Shown one piece after another: positions 1 to 6,935 of a stretch of 64,000 nucleotides of DNA. A program made the position numbers and the translations under genes. Source of the DNA: Anderseniella sp963759095 (GTDB taxonomy: Bacteria; Pseudomonadota; Alphaproteobacteria; Rhizobiales; Aestuariivirgaceae); NCBI GenBank assembly GCA_963759095.1, contig CAVWYF010000027.1:1-64000 (forward strand), in the 5' to 3' direction. The stretch's first letter is position 1. Every line of letters starts with the position of its first letter. The notes under the pieces were generated by a model. That model was given only the letters and a program-made list of their open reading frames with translations. It ran no database searches and was not told the DNA's origin.

Positions 1-9
1 TTGACAGCC

Positions 10-183
10 TATTCCGTTGAAAAATTGCACATTTGCCTCAGGTCCAAAAAATTTCTGCCTCATAGAGATGGTTCCGGAAATTTTGGCCGAGGTGGTAGTG
101 AGCAAATTTAGCGGCGGCTTTCGATATTTGCCTCTCATAGCGAAAATGTAGACTCCGCTATTCTCGAGTTTTTCAACGGAATA
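10..183. repeat. Inverted-repeat-bounded fragment, possible IS/MITE remnant
   Basis: A perfect 15-bp inverted repeat bounds this stretch: TATTCCGTTGAAAAA at 10-24 and its reverse complement at 169-183. No reading frame of useful length lies between the ends, so if it is mobile it is a non-autonomous or internally deleted element. The ends resemble the tips of insertion sequences I have seen in alphaproteobacteria, but the family is not established here. It sits next to a broken porin gene in an accessory patch, which fits mobile DNA. No target duplication is clear because the window begins just before it. Confidence 0.4.
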
Positions 184-271
184 TGCCAAAAGCGGCAACG
201 CGCTTAAAAAGAGACCGCATGTAGTTAGGAACGTCACCGGCATCCACTGCTGCCTCGCGTACAAGCCCACT

Positions 272-775
272 CTAATAGAGATGTAAACTCAGTACCGAGC
301 GGATAATATGAATGTCTGCACCAAACCCGAGTTCTCTTCCAATAGACCCAGCCTCGTAAATGTCTGTCGACTTGCCGACATAAAGGTACTCAATCCGCGA
401 CGATAACCACTTGTTACCTGGCCAGAACATTTCCACTCCGCCACCAGCCGTCCAACTTGTCTGCCATTTGCTATCTGTGACGGTCGGCGAGGCGACCACC
501 AGCGGGGGGAGACGTAGTCAGCGTGGTATTAAATACAGCTGGGCCGCCAGCGGCAAAAGCAAGAAACTGGTTCTCTTCACCAAAGGTCATACCAACTCGG
601 CCGCGCACCGTAATCAAGCCACCGATCTCAGCCGTACAACTTCTGGGCGCGCCACCAAGGCAGTCTGTCAACGATGCGTCCATGTTTGAGGTCATTGCAT
701 CCGCCTCTACCCCAAACAGCATCCTGTCTTGAGTGTGGTTCCAACCAACACCCAGTCCAAACAGGGTAGGCAGCA
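272..775 (-). pseudogene. Outer-membrane porin (Omp25/Omp31-like), 5'-truncated and frameshifted
   Basis: Two overlapping minus-strand frames join into the C-terminal part of a small beta-barrel outer-membrane protein. The first (from about 775 to about 505) contains FGVEADAM and RGRVGMTFG, strands typical of Omp25/Omp31-type porins; the second (to 272) contains WTAGGGVEMFW and SRIEYLYVGK and ends in an aromatic residue, as barrel proteins do. The frame change is at a run of six G on the plus strand (504-509); five would restore a single frame. The signal peptide and first strands are missing: upstream of about 770 the sequence belongs to an unrelated gene. It is therefore a remnant, broken at its 5' end by recombination and probably also by the indel. 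Confidence 0.65.
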
Positions 776-1578
776 AATGGATTGCGAACGTAAATCAGCG
801 GTCTTATGCCACGGCATAGATTTCCCACTCCGATTCGAGACCACAGTACTCCCGACACATCTGCAAATCGTTCATTTAGAAATGCAGTCCGAGGTATCGG
901 CTCGCCACCGTACCGTTCAATAACAGGAGCGCTTTCATGACCCTGCTCAACGAGTTCACCAGTCTCCGAATTGATAGTCACGTACGCATTGCCGATGGGA
1001 AACAATGAGCTGAGAATAAGAGGCGGTTCTTCGCCAACGTAAGCTCCAAAACGGCACGCGCTAATGGCGATGATTCTAACATCTTCCGGATTTATCACAC
1101 CTTCTCGGATATATCCTCTGATGCGTTGGCTCTTGGTCCAAAATGCACTCGTGGTTCTCAACTGAGCTTGACGAGTGGGGGCATGAGCAAATGCTCCGTT
1201 CTCATCTAAGGGCGGTGGGCCGACAACCTGATCTGGCCCAGGCTCGCCGATGTCTGGGGCTATGGCCTCGATCCAGGTTCGTTGTCCATTCTCCAAAATG
1301 CACAAGTCGGGTTGACCGCCTTCCTGAAGTCTCTCCGATGTCGGGAGGAGAGTTCGACCTGTTTGGAGCAAAGTTTGACCAAGATACATTTCCCAGAATC
1401 GCCCATCGAGATCGCGTGCGAACCCGGGGCGAAAGTCGGGGTCGGCATAAGGTTCATAAGTTTGCCACATCGCCTCTATTTGCTCATGGAGTTCTTGCTC
1501 CACTCGAAATTGAGGGTTGCGCAAGTTCACAAAACCGGGATCAAGGTTATCACCGTCGAAATCGAATAATGGCGGCAT
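628..1578 (-). CDS. Hypothetical protein with a foreign C-terminal tail
   Basis: The open frame encodes 316 residues that I do not recognise. Residues 1 to about 268 (1578 down to about 775) look like a soluble protein rich in acidic and aromatic residues. Beyond that the frame runs through the porin remnant out of frame and its composition changes, so the native C-terminus appears to have been lost at the recombination point near 765-780. The start faces away from the Lit-like gene, whose start is only 32 bp off, so the two genes share a very short divergent control region. Whether the chimeric protein is made or stable is unknown. Function is not assigned. Confidence 0.5.
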   Translation of the reverse strand: MPPLFDFDGDNLDPGFVNLRNPQFRVEQELHEQIEAMWQTYEPYADPDFRPGFARDLDGRFWEMYLGQTLLQTGRTLLPTSERLQEGGQPDLCILENGQRTWIEAIAPDIGEPGPDQVVGPPPLDENGAFAHAPTRQAQLRTTSAFWTKSQRIRGYIREGVINPEDVRIIAISACRFGAYVGEEPPLILSSLFPIGNAYVTINSETGELVEQGHESAPVIERYGGEPIPRTAFLNERFADVSGVLWSRIGVGNLCRGIRPLIYVRNPFAAYPVWTGCWLEPHSRQDAVWGRGGCNDLKHGRIVDRLPWWRAQKLYG

Positions 1579-1610
1579 TCTTCAAATCCCCATTCGTGGA
1601 TGGTTAGAGG

Positions 1611-2435
1611 ATGGAAAAAACTTCTCTAGAGCAGATAATATGGCAGGTTCTCGTCGATAGCGCCCCTGAACGCGAGGGCGAACTATCTGCAATCTGGCAT
1701 GAATTGAATCCAATTGTACAACTGTTAGCAGACGTTCATGTTGGTGAGCGAATTGTATTCGACGCGGGTGCATACCGATATGTGCGTTTCAACCATCGGG
1801 TGATGCGGGCGTTCTGGATTGCAGGGTTTGCAGCTTGGGAAGCGTATAGATCGGTAGCCAGAAGTAGCAAACTTGGCCTAGATACAGCTCAATTTGATCA
1901 GCTATTAACAGCATTCGAGAAAGTGATTTCGGACGAAGATCCAACCCTTGCTCCTTTGCCCCAGGGTGTGGCGGAGCCGGGTCAATATCCAGATGTCGAA
2001 GAAGACCCAGAGGGACGAGCAGCCTCAGAATTAGCCACCATTGGAGTCGCGTGGGCTTTGCTGCACGAACTTCGTCATATCCAACATCAGCGTGACGGAA
2101 CAGGCGCAAAGCCCTTTGTCGTTGGCCGCTATGAGTACCACAGAGAAGAATTTTCGTGCGACGATTTCGCCACCTCGTACTTGTTAGAGAGAACTCAAGA
2201 TTATGCAGATTCCCAATGTGTAAGTGTTGAATTAGTCAGGCAAAAGAGACAACTCGGTATCTATTTCGGCTTGTTCGCTGTCAGCTTAATAGCAAAAGAC
2301 AAGTGGCAAGCCACGGATACCCATCCGTCAGTGCAAGAACGGATTGATTCAGTTCGCAACCAGATGGCAGGCGAGAAATCAGAGATAGCCGCAGCTATCG
2401 CCCATGTCGCATTCGCCACACTTAGACAAAGATAG
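1611..2435 (+). CDS. Lit-like phage-exclusion metalloprotease (peptidase U49 family)
   Basis: This 274-residue soluble protein has a zinc-protease signature HELRH at residues 152-156, followed about 25 residues later by EEFSCDDFATSY (179-190), where an acidic residue could be the third zinc ligand. That layout and length match the Lit family, whose E. coli founder cleaves elongation factor Tu when triggered by a phage T4 head peptide and so aborts infection. No signal peptide or membrane segment is visible, in keeping with a cytoplasmic target. The gene is divergent from an unknown gene and lies in a lower-GC patch next to tRNA-Phe, a usual place for acquired defence genes. The family call rests on the motif and length only; another HExxH hydrolase is possible. 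Confidence 0.6.
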   Translation: MEKTSLEQIIWQVLVDSAPEREGELSAIWHELNPIVQLLADVHVGERIVFDAGAYRYVRFNHRVMRAFWIAGFAAWEAYRSVARSSKLGLDTAQFDQLLTAFEKVISDEDPTLAPLPQGVAEPGQYPDVEEDPEGRAASELATIGVAWALLHELRHIQHQRDGTGAKPFVVGRYEYHREEFSCDDFATSYLLERTQDYADSQCVSVELVRQKRQLGIYFGLFAVSLIAKDKWQATDTHPSVQERIDSVRNQMAGEKSEIAAAIAHVAFATLRQR

Positions 2436-2570
2436 CCAAGCGCCCCAAATCCATATTGACATTTAGCGTTTGGAGCTATGGCCAAGCAACTTTTGGCTTC
2501 GCACTTACACGGGAACTACACGCAATGTGTATGGGTTGGAGGTCATCGTAACCTAAGTCATTGAAAAAAC

Positions 2571-2646
2571 TGGTGCCCAGGGGCGGAATCGAACCACCGA
2601 CACGCGGATTTTCAATCCGCTGCTCTACCAACTGAGCTACCTGGGC
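2571..2646 (-). tRNA. tRNA-Phe (GAA)
   Basis: The minus strand folds as a complete 76-nt cloverleaf with encoded CCA: acceptor GCCCAGG paired with CCTGGGC, D arm GCTC/GAGC, anticodon stem GCGGA/TCCGC around TTGAAAA, and T arm GGTGG/CCGCC. The anticodon GAA reads phenylalanine codons. Its 3' end borders the accessory patch at 1-2570, the usual polarity for integration at a tRNA gene, although no duplicated 3' fragment of the tRNA is seen inside the window. Confidence 0.97.
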
Positions 2647-2780
2647 ATACGGGCCGGATGAAGAATCCCTCATGCGACCGCAGCGGTTTATAGGTGATCG
2701 TCCGGCACCTGTCCAGCGTCAACCAACATACATCGTGACGGTTTTCTTAAGCCTTAATACTCGGCTGCCCGGCGGCCGCC

Positions 2781-3035
2781 TCAGCTGTTCTCGCTGCCAT
2801 CGTCGCGCTTGGGCGACAAGGTCTCTCCGGTCTCGTCGAAATCAGGCGCATCGGTGGCCGGAATGGCATACTGGCCGCCCAGCCAGCGGTGCAGGTCGAC
2901 GTCGGCGCACCTGGCTGAACAAAACGGATGGTATTTCTGTTTTGACGGCTGCTGGCACAGCGGACACGGGCGCCTGGTGCGCAACCTTATCGGTGGTTCC
3001 GGTTTCTTGCCGCCTGAACCTTTTTGATCGCTCAT
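2781..3035 (-). CDS. yacG: DNA gyrase inhibitor YacG
   Basis: The 84-residue protein carries the YacG zinc-binding pattern: CPLC, then PFCSARC about 14 residues later, followed by DLHRWLGG. In E. coli, YacG binds GyrB and blocks DNA binding by gyrase; the zinc finger is structural. The start at 3035 gives the usual family N-terminus MSDQK and lies one base from the maf stop codon, so the two genes are probably translated from one mRNA. A longer reading frame extends to 3125 but would overlap maf. The acidic tail after about residue 55 is not conserved. The order maf-yacG-tRNA-Phe is common in alphaproteobacteria. Confidence 0.9.
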   Translation of the reverse strand: MSDQKGSGGKKPEPPIRLRTRRPCPLCQQPSKQKYHPFCSARCADVDLHRWLGGQYAIPATDAPDFDETGETLSPKRDDGSENS

Positions 3036-3036
3036 A

Positions 3037-3663
3037 TCAGGTCTCCGTAACCCACTTTCCGTAAACCGGATATCCGCCGGCCTGCAGCATCTGCACGGTT
3101 TCATGCAGCGGCAGACCAACAACACAGGTGTACGACCCGCTCATCCAGCGCACGAAAGCCGCCGCCTTGCCCTGGATGGCATAGCCGCCGGCCTTGCCGC
3201 GCCATTCATCACTCATCAGGTAGGCATCCATGTCAGACCGCATCAGCCGCTTGAAGCGGACCTTGGTGTCGACAACCCTGGAGCGTTCGCGCCCGTCGGG
3301 CGACACCACCGCAATGGTTGTAAATACCCTATGCGAGCGCCCCGACAACAGTCTTAACGCATCACGCGCCTCATCGGTCGACTGCGGCTTGTCAATCACC
3401 CGCCGGCCGACGCTGACCACCGTATCAGCCGCCAACACGAAGACGTTTTCCCCCAGATTGCGCACCAGCGGTGCAGCGCGCGCTGCCTGGGCTTTCTCGC
3501 GCGCCAGCCGCAGCGACAGCGCCCTGGGAGATTCGCGCTTGCGCCGGGTCTCGTCAATATCCACCGGGTTGAGCAGGTCCGGATAAATGCCCACCTGTTC
3601 AATCAATGCCAGCCTGCGCGGCGAGGCGCTGGCCAGTACCAGCTTTGCATCGGTAATCGACAT
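3037..3663 (-). CDS. maf: Maf family nucleoside triphosphate pyrophosphatase
   Basis: The protein (208 aa) begins with LVLASASPRRLALIEQVG, the Maf signature, and has the catalytic-loop motif LAADTVVSVG and the downstream GKAGGYAIQG. Maf proteins hydrolyse non-canonical or modified nucleoside triphosphates to monophosphates and pyrophosphate, a house-cleaning role. Length is normal for the family. It precedes yacG with one base between stop and start. In many relatives infA lies just upstream of maf; here the 106 bp to the phosphatase gene is too short to hold it. Which Maf subfamily (dTTP/UTP or m7GTP) is not decided from the sequence. Confidence 0.93.
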   Translation of the reverse strand: MSITDAKLVLASASPRRLALIEQVGIYPDLLNPVDIDETRRKRESPRALSLRLAREKAQAARAAPLVRNLGENVFVLAADTVVSVGRRVIDKPQSTDEARDALRLLSGRSHRVFTTIAVVSPDGRERSRVVDTKVRFKRLMRSDMDAYLMSDEWRGKAGGYAIQGKAAAFVRWMSGSYTCVVGLPLHETVQMLQAGGYPVYGKWVTET

Positions 3664-3757
3664 GTCGTGAGCCTTTTGAACCCTGCTGAGAGCATCATTC
3701 TAGATTGAAGCGGTATGTGCTACAGATTCTGGGCAATTGTCCAGCATCACGGCAAGT

Positions 3758-3779
3758 CTTACGATGTTTTCATCGTAAG
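3758..3779 (-). other. Perfect hairpin overlapping the phosphatase stop codon
   Basis: A 9-bp perfect stem (CTTACGATG / CATCGTAAG) with a four-base loop covers the stop codon of the tyrosine phosphatase gene. There is no T-run on the minus strand, so it is not a standard intrinsic terminator. It may protect the mRNA end or attenuate read-through into maf. Confidence 0.5.
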
Positions 3780-4219
3780 TTTGGCAGGCCGGTTTCGCCG
3801 AACCGGTCCCGCATCCGCTTGATGAGATGGTCCCTGCAGGCGCGATAGGCATCCAGTACCTGCTCCCGGCTGCCCATCTCAAGCGACGGGTCCATCGTCG
3901 GCCAGTACACCACATCAATGGCCATGGTCCGGGTCAGCTCCATGGCCTTGTGATGGGCTTCCGGCGACAACGACACCACCAGGTCAAAACTGGAATCGAC
4001 AAGATCGTCGAACGACTTGGCCTTGTGTTTGGAAATATCGACGCCGATTTCGTCCAGCACCTCGATAATGAACTCGTCGCGCTTGCCCGGACGCACCCCG
4101 CAACTGTCCACAAACACCCGGTGGCCGTAATAATACTTCATGATCCCTTCGGCCATGGGCGAGCGGATGGCATTGTGCGAGCAGCAAAACAGCACAGCAC
4201 CTGGCAGGTCCGCGCTCAT
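3770..4219 (-). CDS. Low-molecular-weight protein tyrosine phosphatase family protein
   Basis: The 149-residue protein has the phosphatase P-loop CSHNAIRS near its N-terminus (Cys-X5-Arg-Ser) and a DP pair in WPTMDPS, where the general-acid Asp of this fold lies. The founder family removes phosphate from tyrosine or arginine residues; thioredoxin-type arsenate reductases share the fold. Neighbours support the conserved alphaproteobacterial order hisD, UPF0262, phosphatase. Its upstream region is occupied by a MITE-like element ending 21 bp before the start codon, so its promoter or coupling to the UPF0262 gene has probably been altered. Substrate is not known. Confidence 0.85.
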   Translation of the reverse strand: MSADLPGAVLFCCSHNAIRSPMAEGIMKYYYGHRVFVDSCGVRPGKRDEFIIEVLDEIGVDISKHKAKSFDDLVDSSFDLVVSLSPEAHHKAMELTRTMAIDVVYWPTMDPSLEMGSREQVLDAYRACRDHLIKRMRDRFGETGLPNLR

Positions 4220-4240
4220 ATGGCAGAACCTCGCATTGTT

Positions 4241-4504
4241 ATACCAAAGGAACTAACTATTGACCCTTTTGACCGATTTTTCGCGTTTGTCGGCGAGGCA
4301 TGCTTCACGCCTTGGTCTGGCCGACCACAAGTGGAGCATAACGACGTCCGGCGGACGCGAAAAACCGGCCTTCGGTGGGCCAAATCCGTCCATCTGCTGC
4401 GTTGCGGCGCTTGCCCGATGCACCACATCGCGCTACGCACCGCGCCTGCCAGAGTGAACGGATTTGACTCCATCAAAAGGGTCAATAGTTAGTTCCTTTG
4501 GTAT
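4241..4504. mobile_element. MITE-like element with 32-bp perfect terminal inverted repeats
   Basis: The 264-bp element begins ATACCAAAGGAACTAACTAT at 4241 and ends with the exact reverse complement at 4473-4504; all 32 terminal bases match. It encodes no transposase, and the short reading frames inside show no protein-like composition. It lies between two genes of a conserved operon. The last base of its right end supplies the final A of the UPF0262 stop codon, so insertion occurred exactly at the gene end. Flanks allow a two-base AT or TA duplication, but this is ambiguous because the ends are themselves AT-rich. The long perfect arms would form a stable hairpin in the operon transcript. Confidence 0.8.
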
Positions 4505-4980
4505 TAGCCGCGCCAATGCAGCACGCACACCAGCGTGAACAACCGCCGCGCAGTGTCAAAATCCACGACAATCTTGCCGTCCAGCCGGTCCATCAGCACC
4601 TGGCTGCCTTCATTGTGCAGGCCGCGCCGGGCCATGTCGATGGTTTCAATCTGGCTGGGCGTGGCAGTGCGAATGGCCTGATAATAGCTTTCACAGATGC
4701 CGTAATAGTCCTTCACAATGCGTCGCAGCGGCGACAGGGCCAGCACGATGACACTCAAAGTGTCTCCGGCCTCGCTGCACACATTGAACACCAGCTTGGT
4801 GCCGTCGATTGACAGGTTGAGGGAGTAGGGCCCTTCCGGTTTGCCAACGACCTGGAAACTGTTGCTCTCGAGCAGATCGTAGATCGCCACTTTTCGCTCG
4901 TGGTCCACGTCGGCAGAGAAGGTCTTGGACAGCGTATTGTCAAGGTTGACGGCGACCAGTTTGTTGTTGTCGGTGTCCAT
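4504..4980 (-). CDS. UPF0262 family protein
   Basis: A 158-residue soluble protein of the UPF0262 family, found almost only in alphaproteobacteria and always near hisD. Motifs that support the family are HERKVAIYDLLESNSF, the PLRRIVKDYYGICESYYQAI helix and the ending LFTLVCVLHWR. The biochemical role is unknown. Length is normal. The stop codon is shared with the end of a MITE-like element, so the native coding end seems to have survived the insertion by chance. The conserved neighbours are hisD upstream and the tyrosine phosphatase downstream. Confidence 0.9.
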   Translation of the reverse strand: MDTDNNKLVAVNLDNTLSKTFSADVDHERKVAIYDLLESNSFQVVGKPEGPYSLNLSIDGTKLVFNVCSEAGDTLSVIVLALSPLRRIVKDYYGICESYYQAIRTATPSQIETIDMARRGLHNEGSQVLMDRLDGKIVVDFDTARRLFTLVCVLHWRG

Positions 4981-5053
4981 GTCCCGGGCTTCCAGAGCGT
5001 TTGCGGTGAGTCGCGCGATCTAACTGCCTTATTCGCTTCGCATAAGTGAAGGG

Positions 5054-6349
5054 TCAGGGCAAGTTCAACCGCATGGCGACCGAGCGTGCATGGGCTTCCA
5101 GCCCTTCCGCGCGCCCTATTGTGATGGCATCCGGACCAATGGCGCGCAACGCATCTGCACTGCATTTCAGAATGGATGTGCGCTTCATGAAGTCGAGCAC
5201 ATTGAGCCCGGAAGAATACCGCGCACTACGCGCTGTCGGCAGCACGTGATTGGGGCCGCCGACATAATCGCCGACGGCTTCCGGCGTAAACGCGCCCAGG
5301 AATATGGCGCCGGCATTGTGTACGGCCGCGGCAATCTCGTCCTCGTTCCGGCACACGATTTCAAGATGTTCCGGTGCCAGCCGGTCCACCAGCCCCACCG
5401 CATCCATGAGGTTGTCGACGGTGATGATGCAGCCGAATTCGCGCCAGCTCGCCCCGGCAATGTCCGCCTTCGGCAAGGTTGCAAGCTGTGTCTCAACCGC
5501 TTCCGCCACCTCGCGCGCTAGTTGCTCGCTGTCGCATATCAAGATCGACTGGGCTGACGGGTCATGTTCTGCCTGCGCCAGAAGATCAGCCGCAATCCAG
5601 CCCGCATTGGCACTGCCGTCAGCCATCACGAGAACCTCGGACGGACCTGCAATCATGTCGATACCGACCGTGCCGAACACCTGTCTTTTGGCCGCTGCCA
5701 CAAAGGCATTGCCCGGACCGACGATCTTGGCGACCGGCTCTACAGTGTCAGTGCCGAAAGCCAACGCTGCAATGGCTTGCGCACCGCCAATGGTGTGGAT
5801 CTCGGTGACACCGGCAATGCGCGCTGCCGCAATCACCTGGGCGTTGATGACGCCTTTTGGTGTCGGCACCACCATGACCAGGCGGTCAACGCCGGCCACG
5901 CGCGCCGGGATCGCATTCATCAGCACTGAAGACGGATAGGCGGCAAGCCCGCCCGGCACATAAAGCCCGGCTGCCTGAACCGCGCTCCAGCGATGGCCAA
6001 GCTCGACACCTGATGCATCCGTATAGCGCTCACCGGCTGGTACCTGCCGGCCGTGATAGGCCTGGATGCGGGCCGCGGCCGCCTCCAGTGCAGCCAGAAT
6101 GTCAGGCGGGCATTTATCGGCTTCCAGTTTGATCTGGTCGGCTGACATGCGGGCACCGGTGTCAGGCAGATCAAACCCGTCGAACTGTTTTGTGTAGTCG
6201 CGTACTGCCGCATCACCACGGGCTTTGACGTCAGCAAGAATGCCGGCCACGGCGTCATTAACGTCTGCGGACTGTTCACGCTTGTCGCCCAGCAGCCTGG
6301 CAAACTCGGCCTCGAAACCGGCATCATTGATGTTCAGCCAGCGTGTCAT
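5054..6349 (-). CDS. hisD: Histidinol dehydrogenase
   Basis: HisD (431 aa) catalyses the last two steps of histidine synthesis, oxidising L-histidinol to L-histidine with two NAD+. Family motifs are present: the PGGLAAYPSSVLMN nucleotide-region segment, GAQAIAALAFGT, the active-site GPSEVLV and the zinc-ligand region LLAQAEHDPSAQS, where Gln and His bind the metal, with a second His-Glu pair in LAPEHLEI. Length matches the family. The start codon overlaps the DUF2948 stop by four bases, which suggests translational coupling in the murA-DUF2948-hisD-UPF0262 order typical of the group. Confidence 0.97.
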   Translation of the reverse strand: MTRWLNINDAGFEAEFARLLGDKREQSADVNDAVAGILADVKARGDAAVRDYTKQFDGFDLPDTGARMSADQIKLEADKCPPDILAALEAAAARIQAYHGRQVPAGERYTDASGVELGHRWSAVQAAGLYVPGGLAAYPSSVLMNAIPARVAGVDRLVMVVPTPKGVINAQVIAAARIAGVTEIHTIGGAQAIAALAFGTDTVEPVAKIVGPGNAFVAAAKRQVFGTVGIDMIAGPSEVLVMADGSANAGWIAADLLAQAEHDPSAQSILICDSEQLAREVAEAVETQLATLPKADIAGASWREFGCIITVDNLMDAVGLVDRLAPEHLEIVCRNEDEIAAAVHNAGAIFLGAFTPEAVGDYVGGPNHVLPTARSARYSSGLNVLDFMKRTSILKCSADALRAIGPDAITIGRAEGLEAHARSVAMRLNLP

Positions 6350-6819
6350 TCGGTTGCGTCCTGTGTGCTGGTGTCTTCAGGCCCTGCGTCATGGTCCGGC
6401 CGTGCGCGCGCCGGCCAGGCCTCACTCAGGTCTGCAATTGCCACCTCGATACACTCAACCTCGATACGTACAGCACCACCGCCTGCAAACGACAGTTCGA
6501 TGGTGCCTTCCGGCGCCTCAGCGCCTGGAATGAACGTCATGGCAAGCAGCGATACGATTGCCGGCTTGTCGCTCATGATGATATTGCGTGCGCTCACACG
6601 GCGGACCCGGGATATCTGAACACCGCACAGCCGCCGCTCGCCGGTGCCTGCCTTGTTGCCGAAATGAACATAGCGGTTGGCCACAATCGACAGCTTGCCC
6701 GCGCTCTTCATCCAGCGAAGATCGCCCACCGGCAAGACTGCATCCTGCAAATGCGCGGAAATGACGGCCAGATCCTCTTCATCCAGCGCAGCTATTTTTA
6801 TAGCGGGAGTGTCGGCCAT
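6346..6819 (-). CDS. DUF2948 family protein
   Basis: This 157-residue protein is recognised as DUF2948 by its N-terminal LDEEDLAVISAHLQDAV segment, the central RFHFG-like NRYVHFG and by its place directly upstream of hisD, to which it is joined by a four-base overlap. It has no signal peptide or membrane helix. The function is not known; constant linkage to hisD and murA in alphaproteobacteria suggests a housekeeping role, but that is inference. Confidence 0.85.
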   Translation of the reverse strand: MADTPAIKIAALDEEDLAVISAHLQDAVLPVGDLRWMKSAGKLSIVANRYVHFGNKAGTGERRLCGVQISRVRRVSARNIIMSDKPAIVSLLAMTFIPGAEAPEGTIELSFAGGGAVRIEVECIEVAIADLSEAWPARARPDHDAGPEDTSTQDATE

Positions 6820-6935
6820 GTGCTTGGTCGCTTTTTGCTTTCAACCCTCAGGAACAGGGGTTGTCTATAGCATGTTGCACGGAAAGTGGGAGCGGTTTTG
6901 CAAACCAGAACATAAGGGGAGATCAAAGATACGAT

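Noticed and set aside
1..2570. Prophage
   Set aside because: Apart from the Lit-like gene, which is a host defence type, there are no structural, replication or integrase genes in the window.
4260..4457. Coding region inside the MITE
   Set aside because: Short frames on both strands lack protein-like composition and a start signal; the element is better explained as non-coding.
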